NCBI GenBank assembly: GCA_008501585.1
Contig: QQUN01000007.1
Coordinates: 1 to 64,000, forward strand
Length of the DNA stretch: 64,000 nt
Source: Pseudomonadota bacterium
GTDB taxonomy: Bacteria > Pseudomonadota > Gammaproteobacteria > Burkholderiales > Rhodocyclaceae
Direction of reading: 5' to 3'
Shown: piece by piece, positions 44,301 through 51,938 of the stretch
Layout of the letters: every line of letters starts with the position of its first letter
Position numbering within the stretch: position 1 is the first letter of the stretch
Program-made: the position numbers and the translations under genes
The notes under the pieces: generated by a model
Seen by the model: the letters and a program-made list of their open reading frames with translations, nothing else
Database searches by the model: none
What the model was told of the DNA's origin: nothing

Positions 44301-47298
44301 TGCCCACGCCCTGGGCGTCGGCGATGGTGGCATCGGCCGTGGCGTTGCTCAGATTGACCACGAACTGCTCGGACCCTTCGTACACCGCGTCGTTGAGGAT
44401 CGCGACGGTGATCGTCTGGCTGGTGACGCCAGGGGCGAAGGTCAGCGTGCCGCCGGTGCCGGTGTAGTCGGCGCCGCTCAGGGCGCTGCCGTCGGCGGTG
44501 GCGAAGTCGACCGTGGTGCTCAGCGCGCTGGGGTTGGACAGCGTGACGGTGAAGGTGGCCGTGCCGGCCCCTTCGTTGACGGTCACGTCATTGATGCTGA
44601 AGGCCGGACGGTCGTCGTCGTTGCCGGTGGTGGGCGGGTCGCCCGCGGTGCCGTCGTCACGGATGGTGGTGGTGACGCTGCCGGTGCCGATGGTGGCGCC
44701 GACCGGGCCGGTCAGGTTCAGGCTGTAGTCTTCGGCGCGCTCGTAGGTGGCGTCGTTGTTGATGGTGAGCGTGATGGTCTGGCTGGTCACGCCGGGGGCA
44801 AAGGTGAGCGTGCCGCTCACCGCGTCGTAGTCGCCCGCGCCGGGGGCGCCGGCAATCGCCGTGCCGTCGGCACTGGCGTAGCCGACCGTCACCGCGCTGG
44901 TGCTCGGGTTGGAGAGGCTGACCGTGTAGGTGACGGTGCCGGCCGCTTCGTTGACCACGGCAGGGCCGGTGATGCTGATCACCGGAGTGTCATCATCCGT
45001 CCCCGGGGGGCCACCGGTGCCGTCGTCGCGGATGGTGGTGGTGACGCTGCCGGTGCCGATGCTGGCGCCGCCGGTGGGGGCGCTCAGATTGACCCGGTAG
45101 GCTTCGGCCCCTTCGAACACGGTGTCATTGACGATGCTCACCGTCACCGTGGCGCTGGTCGCGCCCGGGGCGAAGGTGACCACCTGGCTGGCGATCGGGC
45201 TGTAGTCGGCCCCGGCCGTGGCGCCCGCGTCCGCGGTGTCGACCGTCACGCTCACCGCATTGGCGCTCGGGTTGCTCAGGTTGAGGGTGTAGGTGATGGT
45301 GCCCGCGCCTTCGTTCACTTCGGCCGGGCCCGCGATGCTGATCACCGGGCGGTCGTCGTCGCCTCCCGGAGGCCCGCCGGTGCCGTCGTCCACAATGGTG
45401 GTGGTGACGCTGCCGGTGCCGATCACGGCGCCAGCGACGTTGCTCAGGGCGACCGTGTAGTCTTCGGCGCCTTCATACACCGCCGGGCTGTCGTTGAGGA
45501 TCGCCACCGTCACGGTCTGGCTGGTCACGCCGGGGGCGAAGGTGAGCGACTGGCTCAGCGCCGTGTAGTCGCTGCCGGCCTGTGCGCTGCCGTTGGCCGT
45601 GGCCACGTCAACGGTCACCGGGTGGTCGCTGGGGTTGGTCAGGCTCACTGTGTAGGTGAGCGTGCCGGCCGCTTCGTTGACCAGCACCGGGCCGCTGATC
45701 GACACCGCGGGGATGTCGTTGTCCGTCCCCGGGGGGCCACCGGTGCCGTCGTCGCGGATGGTGCCGATGCCCTGGCCGTCGCCGATCACGGCGCCGCCGG
45801 TGGGGTTGCTCAGGTCGATGGCGAACTGTTCGCTGATCTCGTAGATCGCATCGTTGTTGATATTGACCGTGATGGTCTGGGTGGTCACGCCGGGGGCGAA
45901 GCTCAGCGTGCCGCCCACCGTGTCGTAGTCGCCCGCGCCCGCAGCGCCGGCCACGGCCGTGCCGTTGGCGCTGGCGTAGTCGACCGTCACCGTGCTGGCG
46001 CTGGGGTTACTGAGCGTGACCGTGAAGGTGGCCGTACCGGCCGCTTCGTTGACCGTCACGTCGTTGATGCTGAAGCTTGGCGTGTCGTTGTCGACGATGG
46101 TGGTGGTCACGGCACTACTGCCCAGCACCAGGTTTTCGAAACCGCCGCCCGGCGTCGCGGGCAGGCCGATGCTGATGCTGTAGTTTTCCCCGCTTTCGTG
46201 CAGGTTGTCGTCGAAGGTGCTGACGTTGAACGCCGCGCTGGTGCTGCCGGCGGGGATGGTGACCGTGGCGGGCACGCTGACGATGTCGCCGCTGACCGTG
46301 TCGATATGGGTCAGCGTGATATCCAGCGTGAGGTCGGTGGCCGGTGCGTGATCGATGCTCACGGTGTAGCTGGCGTCGCCGCCTTCGGTGACCGTGCTCG
46401 GCCCGCTCAGGGTGACTGTCGCCGTATCCTCCGCTCCCGGCGGGTTGTCCGAGCCGGTCTGGTCGAGGATGGTGGTAACGGTCTGCCCGCTGCCGATCAC
46501 GATACGGTCGTACCCGCCGCCCGAAGCGCCGCCGATGCCGACACGGAACTGTTCGCCGCTGTCGGCATAGGCATCATCGATGGTGCTGATGGTGAAGGTG
46601 GCGCTGGTTGCCCCCGCCGGGATGGTCACACTCGTGGTGACGAGATTGACGTCGCCATTGCTGGTGGTGATATGGCCGGTGACGATATTGACGATCAGGT
46701 CGCTGGTCGGCGCCCGGTCGACGCTGATGGTGTAGGTGGCGCTTTCACCCTCGACCACGTTGGCGGGGCCGCTGATCGACAGCGTACCGAGCACTTCGGG
46801 CACGACGGCCTCGGCATCGTCACCCGCGCCGCCGTCGAAATCGGCGGCCACAGCGGGTTGTGCCGTAGCGAACTCGAACGACAGCGGATCCACACCTTCG
46901 GTGATGCGCAGCAGACGGACAAAACTGTTGCCTTCGCCACCGGCACCGCCGGCCAGGCCGGCCGCGGGGGCTTCGAGGGCATCGTCGATGTCGCCGCCCT
47001 GCTCAAGGGCCTGCACGACGCGCTCGATGCTGGCGTCGCCCACGGCGGCCTCTTGCGGCGTCGGGCGGGTGGTGTCGGAGAGCTCGGCGGTGATCGCAAC
47101 CGACTCGTTCGGCTGCACTTCGAGCAACTGGCCGTCGCTGGTGGCCAGCTCGACGCGGCCGCCGTTGCGGGTGATGAGCACCTCACCTTCGTACAAGGCG
47201 TCGCCGGCCTTGAGGGCACGCATCACGCCGTCGGCATTGCGGGCATAGGCTTCGCCGGTGACTGCCACAACGGTGGCTACGGGTTGGTTGATCGCCAT
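38323..47298 (-). CDS. lapA: Giant RTX adhesin LapA
   Basis: This 2991-residue surface adhesin is exported by LapBCE. Residues 1-108 form a retention module that holds it in the outer membrane; APAAGLAGGAG carries the LapG-type cleavage motif PAAG (111-114). About 14 Calx-beta-like repeats follow (roughly 180-1840), each ending in TTIVDDGTGGPPG-like linkers. Later come Ig-like parts, a VWA domain with the MIDAS motif DVSGSM, RTX nonapeptides (GGDGNDWLS type) and a C-terminal type I secretion signal ending LLTKGKLITD. There is no Sec signal. The ATG at 47298 has GGAG 7 bases upstream. Two sets of three repeats are nearly identical. Confidence 0.95.
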   Translation of the reverse strand: MAINQPVATVVAVTGEAYARNADGVMRALKAGDALYEGEVLITRNGGRVELATSDGQLLEVQPNESVAITAELSDTTRPTPQEAAVGDASIERVVQALEQGGDIDDALEAPAAGLAGGAGGEGNSFVRLLRITEGVDPLSFEFATAQPAVAADFDGGAGDDAEAVVPEVLGTLSISGPANVVEGESATYTISVDRAPTSDLIVNIVTGHITTSNGDVNLVTTSVTIPAGATSATFTISTIDDAYADSGEQFRVGIGGASGGGYDRIVIGSGQTVTTILDQTGSDNPPGAEDTATVTLSGPSTVTEGGDASYTVSIDHAPATDLTLDITLTHIDTVSGDIVSVPATVTIPAGSTSAAFNVSTFDDNLHESGENYSISIGLPATPGGGFENLVLGSSAVTTTIVDNDTPSFSINDVTVNEAAGTATFTVTLSNPSASTVTVDYASANGTAVAGAAGAGDYDTVGGTLSFAPGVTTQTITVNINNDAIYEISEQFAIDLSNPTGGAVIGDGQGIGTIRDDGTGGPPGTDNDIPAVSISGPVLVNEAAGTLTYTVSLTNPSDHPVTVDVATANGSAQAGSDYTALSQSLTFAPGVTSQTVTVAILNDSPAVYEGAEDYTVALSNVAGAVIGTGSVTTTIVDDGTGGPPGGDDDRPVISIAGPAEVNEGAGTITYTLNLSNPSANAVSVTVDTADAGATAGADYSPIASQVVTFAPGATSATVTVSIVNDTVFEGAEAYRVNLSAPTGGASIGTGSVTTTIRDDGTGGPPGTDDDTPVISITGPAVVNEAAGTVTYTVSLSNPSTSAVTVGYASADGTAIAGAPGAGDYDAVSGTLTFAPGVTSQTITLTINNDATYERAEDYSLNLTGPVGATIGTGSVTTTIRDDGTAGDPPTTGNDDDRPAFSINDVTVNEGAGTATFTVTLSNPSALSTTVDFATADGSALSGADYTGTGGTLTFAPGVTSQTITVAILNDAVYEGSEQFVVNLSNATADATIADAQGVGTIVDDGTGGPPGSDNDIPTLSVSSPTVTEGTDAHAVFTVSLSNPSVQDVSVSLALADVSATNPADYGAGLEVFVGGAWVSATAATIPAGSTSVQVRTPIANDNLAEGNETFTLNATVTGGTTTNPAASGTGTIVDDDTPSFSINDVTVNEAAGTATFTVTLSNPSASTVTVDYASANGTAVAGAAGAGDYDTVGGTLSFAPGVTTQTITVNINNDAIYEISEQFAIDLSNPTGGAVIGDGQGIGTIRDDGTGGPPGTDNDIPAVSISGPVLVNEAAGTLTYTVSLTNPSDHPVTVDVATANGSAQAGSDYTALSQSLTFAPGVTSQTVTVAILNDSPAVYEGAEDYTVALSNVAGAVIGTGSVTTTIVDDGTGGPPGGDDDRPVISIVGPAEVNEGAGTITYTLNLSNPSANAVSVTVDTMDAGATAGADYSPIASQVITFAPGSTSATVTVNIVNDSVFEGAEAYQVNLSAPTGGASIGTGSVTTTIRDDGTGGPPGTDDDTPAISINDVTVNESAGTATFTVTLSNPSNLGVSVSYSSAGVSATQGVDYTGVAGTLNFPAGVTSQTITVPITDDAYAEGDETFNIVLSNPVNATIADDTGVGTITDDTTFDPVDTATLTISGAGTVVEGESVTYTVSVDKAPATDLTVNVVTGHITTDDGDLTPVNTSVIIAAGTTSATFVVNTTDDALADSGEQYTASISGSSGGGYENLVLGTSSVTTTIVDQTGSDNPPGPEDTVYVRLVNSASVSEGIPDATLSHRVELIDQNGNPVTVPAGGSVTVTLTYSADTTSAADFVNLKVTTVTIGAGQSFALIENEVFNDTLDENDEGYTLSLATVSSGVFEHVQAHATQNTVTGTIIDNDAPPVVASVVGDDDNVDENRDASPSNDIVQVGTIQNVGSNDVVTLAGNAAGVTSNGLPVSYAWDAASKTLTASSAEGVVFTLRVNASNSGYTFTQVRALDHLPTVQGESESKVLGFTLSVDGGISTANFNVTVFDDAPTVDGPLSITAANQLGQTVMGSLPVTVSNDPTDLTWNPAGATLPTLYADGKQVQYEWNDSNDALTGYVMNGSVRENVLLLDLDLASKTYVFNTFAQLLGGTVSTSDFSGTTGGNSGSLQIIDANNNVILIDATGVRNGAAAQVNYSAQGISVNGGQGNWIDAAGNEVLTLTYTRDITSATFSLEPQAQSATMSWAAYRDGVLVASGSNVSIGKSNPEQLLTISAGEAFDTVTFTAVSGEFRPEIVSISYINYNADVSMNLAYQLRDADADTAQGTIALNLSGTPAPSISASAALVSEEGLSGGNPDTVGSPTDLTNSVVFTGSMNISGAGTLSVGLHPPAQGLTSGGAALTWTGVGTGTLTGSANGSDVVRVTMQANGNYEVRLLGPLDHPNGGGENLLSFDVAVTASNGTTSSSSLLNVTVEDDAPLAFAQTRAIDVPQQDTNLMVVLDVSGSMTSGSVDRLAAARTAITNLINAYDGQGDVAVKIVTFSTLANDTTSYWMTADDAKAMLASITAAGWTNYDAALAQAIDAWGSAGRILTPPAGGSLQNVAYFISDGQPNENDGNTGALVNSDAGSRTGPDVGIQAAEEAIWQNFLTTNSIKAFALGLGTGLTAADQTYLDPVAYDGQTGTNMDALMVPDETQLSAALQSTVVPIAMGNVLSGATPGSVGADQGHLQSVTMNGITYTWNTASNTIATSGGTSAATFNGTTHVLTVTTVAGGLLTVDMDNGEYSYRPPFSGSGAMTEMFGFTLIDRDGDTGTGSVTLNITFDQGAPTMVGTSSGNTLNGTAGDDIISGLAGNDTINGGDGNDWLSGGDGNDVLNGGNGNDKLVGGNGSDTLNGGAGDDLLIGGAGNDTMTGGLGADVFQWSLADAGTISSPARDTITDFDVALPSAGGDILDLRDLLQAPVGATAAALDNFLHFQYSGGNTTIYVSTSGAFNDNNSAGGLPSNVSNNDVQQIVLNGVNLTAGFSTDQQVIQDLLTKGKLITD
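38694..38950 (-). repeat. RTX calcium-binding nonapeptide repeats in lapA
   Basis: The encoded stretch contains about eight GGxGxDxLx-type units (for example GGDGNDVLN, GGNGNDKLV, GGAGDDLLI). They form a calcium-dependent beta-roll that folds after export. This is typical of the C-terminal region of type I secreted proteins. Confidence 0.9.
39340..39985 (-). other. VWA domain coding region within lapA
   Basis: The translated region begins NLMVVLDVSGSM (metal-ion-dependent adhesion site, DxSxS) and contains FISDGQPNENDG. It resembles von Willebrand A domains found near the C-terminus of large T1SS adhesins, where they may mediate ligand binding. Confidence 0.88.
42797..43904 (-). repeat. lapA internal duplication, copy 2
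   Basis: About 1.1 kb, nearly identical to 44990-46097 at a fixed offset of 2193 bases (731 codons, in frame). It encodes three consecutive Calx-beta-like repeats. Confidence 0.9.
44990..46097 (-). repeat. lapA internal duplication, copy 1
   Basis: The partner of 42797-43904. Differences are scattered single bases (for example an Ala versus Met codon in the VDT-x-DAGATAG segment). The sequences diverge sharply outside both ends. Confidence 0.9.
46957..46968 (-). other. LapG cleavage motif PAAG in LapA
   Basis: Codons for Pro-Ala-Ala-Gly at residues 111-114, between the retention module and the repeats. Pseudomonas LapG cuts between the two alanines of TAAG or PAAG at a similar distance from the N-terminus. 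Confidence 0.85.
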
Positions 47299-47314
47299 TG
47301 GAGTTCTCCGTGGA

Positions 47315-47331
47315 GCCGGCACAACGCCGGC
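47315..47331 (-). other. Small hairpin in lapA leader
   Basis: GCCGGC occurs twice around ACAAC, 17-33 bases before the ATG. In mRNA it would form a small stem just upstream of the ribosome site. Confidence 0.35.
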
Positions 47332-47430
47332 CGACATTGATTCGATACTGAAAGACTACGGCCGCAACCCGGCAACGCCTATTGGACCGGTGGACAGGGT
47401 CGGTCGCCCCACACGCGCGGCGGCGGGGGC

Positions 47431-48048
47431 TCAGGCGGCGTCGTCGACGTCGAGCGGGACATATTTGAGGGCCAGCACCAGCTGGAGGCGGTCGCGCACA
47501 CCAAGCTTTTCAAATGCGGCACCGAGGTGCGCCTTGACGGTGCGCTCGGTGATGTCGAGCCGGCGGGCCGCTTCCTTGTTGGTGGCGCCACGCGCCACCT
47601 CGAGGGCCACCGCCCGCTCACGCGGGGTGAGCAGCTCGAGGCCCTGTGCCGGTTCGCTGTGCGACTCGCCGAGCAGGCGCTCGCTGGCCGCGCCCATCAC
47701 CCGGCTCATCAGCTCCGGGCCAAGCCACAAGCCGCCATGCGTCACGGCCACGGCCACCTGCTGCAACATGCCCGGGGTGGCATGGCTATGGCAGTAGCCT
47801 CGCGCACCGAGCGCAATGGCATGCATGGCGTCTTCCTGCACGGGCTCTGGCGACAGCACGACCACCGGCACGCCGGGGAAGGCCGCAATGGCCGCAGACA
47901 GGGCCGCGGCATCGAGCGGCACGACCGCCCACCACAGCACCTCGGGACGCTCGCCGCCGACCGCGGTACGCAGCTCGGCACCGGGAAACGCCGCCAGCCA
48001 GCGCGGGTTGAGTTTTGCCTGCGAAGAAATGAATAGGTGTCTTGTCAT
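47431..48048 (-). CDS. LuxR/FixJ-type regulator with degenerate receiver
   Basis: This 205-residue protein has a C-terminal LuxR helix-turn-helix (LTPRERAVALEVARGATNKEAARRLDITERTVKAHL). The N-terminal half has receiver-like spacing but lacks the phospho-acceptor Asp: the usual VLLDLxMP position reads VLWWAVVPLD. It may therefore act without phosphorylation. Its ATG overlaps the lapC stop (ATGA), so it is translated with the secretion genes, and lapA lies 132 bases downstream. A role controlling lapA is likely but inferred. Confidence 0.87.
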   Translation of the reverse strand: MTRHLFISSQAKLNPRWLAAFPGAELRTAVGGERPEVLWWAVVPLDAAALSAAIAAFPGVPVVVLSPEPVQEDAMHAIALGARGYCHSHATPGMLQQVAVAVTHGGLWLGPELMSRVMGAASERLLGESHSEPAQGLELLTPRERAVALEVARGATNKEAARRLDITERTVKAHLGAAFEKLGVRDRLQLVLALKYVPLDVDDAA

Positions 48049-49466
48049 CGTTCTGTCAACGCATTGGCCTTGGCGCGCAGCACCGGTTTGAGCAGGTAGG
48101 ACAAGATCGTCTTCTTGCCCGTCATCACGTCAACCTGCGCCACCATCCCTGGAATGATCGGCAGGTTCTCACCCAAACTTGACTCCGTTGTGCGCACACG
48201 CACGATGTAGAAGGCATTGCCGCGGTCATCCATGACCGTATCGGCGCCAATCTGCTCGACCGTCGCCTTCAGGCCGCCGTAGATGGAGAAATCGTAGGCG
48301 GTGAACTTCACCTCTGCGGGCTGGCCAGGGCGCAGGAAGGCGATGTCCTTGGGATTGATCTTGGCCTCCAGCAACAAGGCTTCGTCCAGCGGCACCACCT
48401 CGGCCACTTCCTTGCCGGGCTGGACCACCCCCCCGACGGTATTGACCAGCAGGCGCTTGACCGTGCCACGCATCGGCGACTTGACCTCGGCGTGCTTGAC
48501 CCGATCCGCGAGCGCCAGACTGCCTTCGGACAGGCTATTGAGCTTGGCCCGCGTCTCCGACAGCTCGCTGCGCGCCGCGTTGCGGAACGCCAGTTCGACA
48601 TCCTGGATATTGCGGTTGGCCTCGGCAATGGCCGCCTGGATGCGGGCGATCTGCGCCGAGGCCTGGTCGCGCTCGCCGCGCAGACGGGCGACATCGCGTT
48701 CCAGGCGCAGCAACTCGACCTCGGAGACTGCGCCGGAGGCGAGCAGCGGCTTGGTCACGCTCAGCTCCTGCGACACCAGGTTGAAGGTCTGGGTGGCCTG
48801 GGCCAGCCGGGCCTGCAGCTCGACCAGCTCCTGGCTGCGCTGCGCCATCTGCTGCCGGGCAATGGCCAGCTCGCCATCGAGCTTGGCCTGGCTGGATTCA
48901 TACAGCGCCCGCTCCTGGTCGATCAGTTCAGGCGCCGCCTTGGCCACATCCACCGGCGGCACGAAAGGGGTGCCGGCGGAGAGGGCTTCGAGGCGGGCCG
49001 CCTTGGCGACGAGGGCAAAGTACTGGACCCGGTTCTCGCGCAGCGAGGACACGAAGCGGGTCGGGTCGATGCGCACCAGCGTCTGGCCAACGTCGACCAC
49101 ATCGCCCTCCTTGACCAGGATCTCCTCGACCACCCCGCCATCGAAGGATTGCAGCACCTGCAACTGGCTGGACGGAATGACCCGCCCCTCGCCGCGGGTG
49201 ACCTCGTCGATCTCGGCAAACCCGGCCCAGACCAGCAGCAGCAAGAAGGCGACCAGCGAGGTTCGCAGCAAGGCCCTCGCGCGCAGCGGCTCCTGCGCCA
49301 GCACGGCGCGATCGGCGTCGCTGCCCCAGTCAACCTCGCCCTCCCCGCCTTCCTGCGTCCCCAGCAAGCGGCCGAAGAGCCGGTCGAACAGCGGACGGGT
49401 GCGTCGCGACACGGCACTGGAGGCCTCGCCGATACGCTTGAACTGCGTTGCATTGAGATGACTCAT
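48045..49466 (-). CDS. lapC: Type I secretion membrane-fusion protein LapC (HlyD family)
   Basis: This 473-residue adaptor links the ABC transporter to the outer-membrane channel. One transmembrane helix (about 68-87, SLVAFLLLLVWAGF) precedes the HlyD pattern VTRGEGRVIPSSQLQVLQSFDGGVVEEILVKEGDVV, long coiled coils, and a closing beta domain with IIPGMVAQVDVMTGKKTILSYLLKPV. The ATG at 49466 has GGAGG about 9 bases upstream. It starts 61 bases after lapB. Confidence 0.95.
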   Translation of the reverse strand: MSHLNATQFKRIGEASSAVSRRTRPLFDRLFGRLLGTQEGGEGEVDWGSDADRAVLAQEPLRARALLRTSLVAFLLLLVWAGFAEIDEVTRGEGRVIPSSQLQVLQSFDGGVVEEILVKEGDVVDVGQTLVRIDPTRFVSSLRENRVQYFALVAKAARLEALSAGTPFVPPVDVAKAAPELIDQERALYESSQAKLDGELAIARQQMAQRSQELVELQARLAQATQTFNLVSQELSVTKPLLASGAVSEVELLRLERDVARLRGERDQASAQIARIQAAIAEANRNIQDVELAFRNAARSELSETRAKLNSLSEGSLALADRVKHAEVKSPMRGTVKRLLVNTVGGVVQPGKEVAEVVPLDEALLLEAKINPKDIAFLRPGQPAEVKFTAYDFSIYGGLKATVEQIGADTVMDDRGNAFYIVRVRTTESSLGENLPIIPGMVAQVDVMTGKKTILSYLLKPVLRAKANALTER

Positions 49467-49527
49467 TGGATGCCCCTCCCGCCACCCGGGCCGCTCGTGG
49501 GTGCGTCGGACCGCCGTACGGAAACGC

Positions 49528-51723
49528 TCATGCCGCCCTCCCGATGCGGCCCTGGCGCAAGGCCTCGACCACCTGCGCCTTGGGCCCGTCGGCGACGATC
49601 TTGCCGCCATCGACGACAATGATCCGGTCGACCAGTTCGAGCAGCGAGGTGCGGTGCGTGATGACGATCATCGTTTTGCCCGCTGCGCAGCTGCGCAGCT
49701 GTTGCTTGACGTATTCCTCGCTGGAGTGGTCCATCGAGCCGGTCGGCTCGTCCATCAGCAGGATCGGCGGATCGTTGATCAGCGCGCGGGCAATCGCCAC
49801 CCCCTGGCGCTGGCCGCCCGAGAGCGATTCGCCGCGCTCGCCGACGAGCATGTCGAAGCCCTGCGGATGGCTGTTGACGAATTCGGCAATGCCGCCCAGT
49901 TCGGCGGCGCGCACCACGTCGGCATCATCGGCATCGCGCGAGGCGATGGTGAGGTTGTCGCGCAGGCTGCCGTAGAACAGCGTCACGTCCTGCGGCACGT
50001 AGCCGACATGGCGGCGCAGCTCGGCCGGATCGAGCTGGCGCAGGTCGATGCCGTCGATCAGCACCGCGCCTTCGGTGGGCCGGTAGAGGCCGAGAATCAG
50101 CTTGTGCAGCGTGGTCTTGCCGGAGCCGACGCGACCGAGGATCGCCACCCGCTCGCCCGGCTCGATGCGCAGCGACACATTGCGCAGCGCCTCGACCTCC
50201 TGGCCCGGGTAGGCAAAGTGCACATCCTTGAATTCGATGCGACCGACAAAATTCTGCCGGCTCACGAAGCTCGAATCCTCCGGCCGCTCGATGGGCCGCG
50301 AGAGGATCTCGTCGAGCGAGGTCAGTGCGGTGGATGCATTGTGATACTGGGTCAGCAAGCCGGCCACCTGGCCGATCGGCGCCAGGGCACGCGAGGACAG
50401 CATCGAGCAGGCGATCAGCCCCCCCATGCTCAAGTCCCCCTCCGCGATCAGATACACCCCCAGCACGATGATCGCCACATTGGTGGTCTGCTGCACCCAC
50501 AGCGCGCCGTTCATGGTCGAGGCCGAAAGCAGGCGCAGCTGTGCGCTGGTGCGCGCGAGGAAGACCGCGCTCTGCTCCCACTTGCGCTGCATGTAGCCTT
50601 CGCAACCCAGCGCCTTGACCGACTCCAGCCCGACCAGGCTCTCGACCAGGGTGGCATTGCGCAGCGCGCCGGCGCGGTAGGTGGTCTCCGACAGCTCATG
50701 CATCCGCCCCTGCACCGTCATGGCGTAGAGCAGCACGATCATCACCGCGATGACGATCGGGACGACCATCGGCCACGCGATCCAGCCGATCACCACCAGG
50801 AAGATCAGCGCAAAGGGCAGATCGACAAAGGCGCTCACCGTGGCCGAGGTGATGAAGTCGCGCACCGTCTCGAAGGAGCGCAGGTTGGCGGCAAACGAGC
50901 CGGCCGACACCGGGCGCTGCTCCATCTGCAGGCCCAGCACCCGCTCCATGATGTAGGCGGAGAGCTTGACGTCCACCCGGTTGCCCGCCAGGTCGATGAA
51001 GTAACCGCGCATGGTGCGCATCACCAGGTCGGCCAGCATCACGATCGACACGCCGATCGCCAGCATCCACAGGGTATCGACGGCGTTGTTGGGCACCACG
51101 CGGTCGTACACGTTCATGGTGAACATGGGCAGCGCGATGGCGAACAGGTTGATCATCAGTGCCGCCAGCAGCACGTCGCGATACAGCGGGCGGTTGTCGT
51201 TGATCGCCCCCCAGAACCAGTGGCGGTGGCGCACGGCGCCGACCTCGGGGGTGCGCGCATCGAAACGGAAGCGCGGGCGGACGAAGATGGCGTGGCCGGC
51301 GTAGCGGGCGGCCAGGGTGTCGAGCGGCACCTCGACTTCCGCCTCGCCCAGTTCGGGAAAGATGACCCGCGCAGCGGCGCCGTCATCGCTCCAGCCCAGC
51401 AGCACGCAGGCCTGCTCGTCGGCCAGGATCAACACCACCGGAAACAAGGCGGCATTGAGGCGATCGAGCGGGCGGCGGGCCAGGTTTGACGCCAGCCCGG
51501 CGCGCCGGGCGGCGCGGTCGAACAGCGACGGGGTGAGGCGGTGGTCCACCAGGGGCAGACCGGCCGTGGCCGCATCGCGCGTCAGCGTGGCCCCGTGGGC
51601 GCGCGCAATCACCAGCAGACATTCGAGCAAGGCATCGGGCCGGTGCGCATCGGCACGCGCCGGCTCGATGGCCGGTGCCGCCTGGGGCGCGGCGTCGACC
51701 TGAGAAGTGTCGGAGTCAGTCAT
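49528..51723 (-). CDS. lapB: Type I secretion ABC transporter/permease LapB
   Basis: This 731-residue protein drives LapA export. Order: an N-terminal peptidase-C39-like domain (about 28-150) that seems inactive, a six-helix permease (about 180-460), then an ATPase with Walker A LGRVGSGKTTLHK, signature SLSGGQRQGVAIARAL and Walker B ILLMDEPTGSMD. This is the LapB/LssB type. It is first in a leftward lapB-lapC-regulator operon, divergent from rpoH. Confidence 0.95.
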   Translation of the reverse strand: MTDSDTSQVDAAPQAAPAIEPARADAHRPDALLECLLVIARAHGATLTRDAATAGLPLVDHRLTPSLFDRAARRAGLASNLARRPLDRLNAALFPVVLILADEQACVLLGWSDDGAAARVIFPELGEAEVEVPLDTLAARYAGHAIFVRPRFRFDARTPEVGAVRHRHWFWGAINDNRPLYRDVLLAALMINLFAIALPMFTMNVYDRVVPNNAVDTLWMLAIGVSIVMLADLVMRTMRGYFIDLAGNRVDVKLSAYIMERVLGLQMEQRPVSAGSFAANLRSFETVRDFITSATVSAFVDLPFALIFLVVIGWIAWPMVVPIVIAVMIVLLYAMTVQGRMHELSETTYRAGALRNATLVESLVGLESVKALGCEGYMQRKWEQSAVFLARTSAQLRLLSASTMNGALWVQQTTNVAIIVLGVYLIAEGDLSMGGLIACSMLSSRALAPIGQVAGLLTQYHNASTALTSLDEILSRPIERPEDSSFVSRQNFVGRIEFKDVHFAYPGQEVEALRNVSLRIEPGERVAILGRVGSGKTTLHKLILGLYRPTEGAVLIDGIDLRQLDPAELRRHVGYVPQDVTLFYGSLRDNLTIASRDADDADVVRAAELGGIAEFVNSHPQGFDMLVGERGESLSGGQRQGVAIARALINDPPILLMDEPTGSMDHSSEEYVKQQLRSCAAGKTMIVITHRTSLLELVDRIIVVDGGKIVADGPKAQVVEALRQGRIGRAA

Positions 51724-51811
51724 GTCATCCTGTCGCAGTTCCCGAGGGTCCGGGCGGAGGGCAAGTCTCGCAGTGCAGTAACGGCAGCAACAGCCGCGAC
51801 TTGATGCGAAA

Positions 51812-51825
51812 TGCCAATATTGGCA
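51812..51825. promoter_or_regulatory. Perfect 14-bp palindrome upstream of lapB
   Basis: TGCCAATATTGGCA is a perfect dyad in the 247-base lapB-rpoH gap, 89-102 bases before lapB and well clear of the rpoH CIRCE. It looks like a dimeric regulator site. The binding protein is unknown. Confidence 0.5.
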
Positions 51826-51911
51826 CAGGCGCGTGTTAAATCAGGTGACATCACCCTGCCCGGCGCGACCGCGACCGGATGTGTCTCAAGATCGCGGAAC
51901 CCATTCCGTTG

Positions 51912-51938
51912 TTAGCACTCGAAGCATGCGAGTGCTAA
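51912..51938 (+). promoter_or_regulatory. CIRCE element upstream of rpoH
   Basis: TTAGCACTC (51912-51920), nine bases, GAGTGCTAA (51930-51938): a perfect CIRCE. It overlaps a TAAAAT (51936-51941) that could be the -10 box, 30 bases before the rpoH ATG. HrcA repression of rpoH is therefore likely. Confidence 0.95.

Noticed and set aside
38323..47298. Possible CRISPR or satellite array because of regular DNA repeats
   Set aside because: The repeats are in-frame protein repeats of a large adhesin, not short repeats with unique spacers.
40648..47340. A 2230-codon open frame on the plus strand opposite lapA
   Set aside because: It mirrors the lapA coding strand, is rich in Gly/Arg/Val/His with no recognisable domains, and arises from GC-rich codon bias in the repeats. 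lapA has clear domains and a ribosome site.
49528..51723. Active peptidase C39 in LapB
   Set aside because: The N-terminal domain lacks a convincing Cys-His pair, and RTX adhesins of this type are not processed by a leader peptidase.
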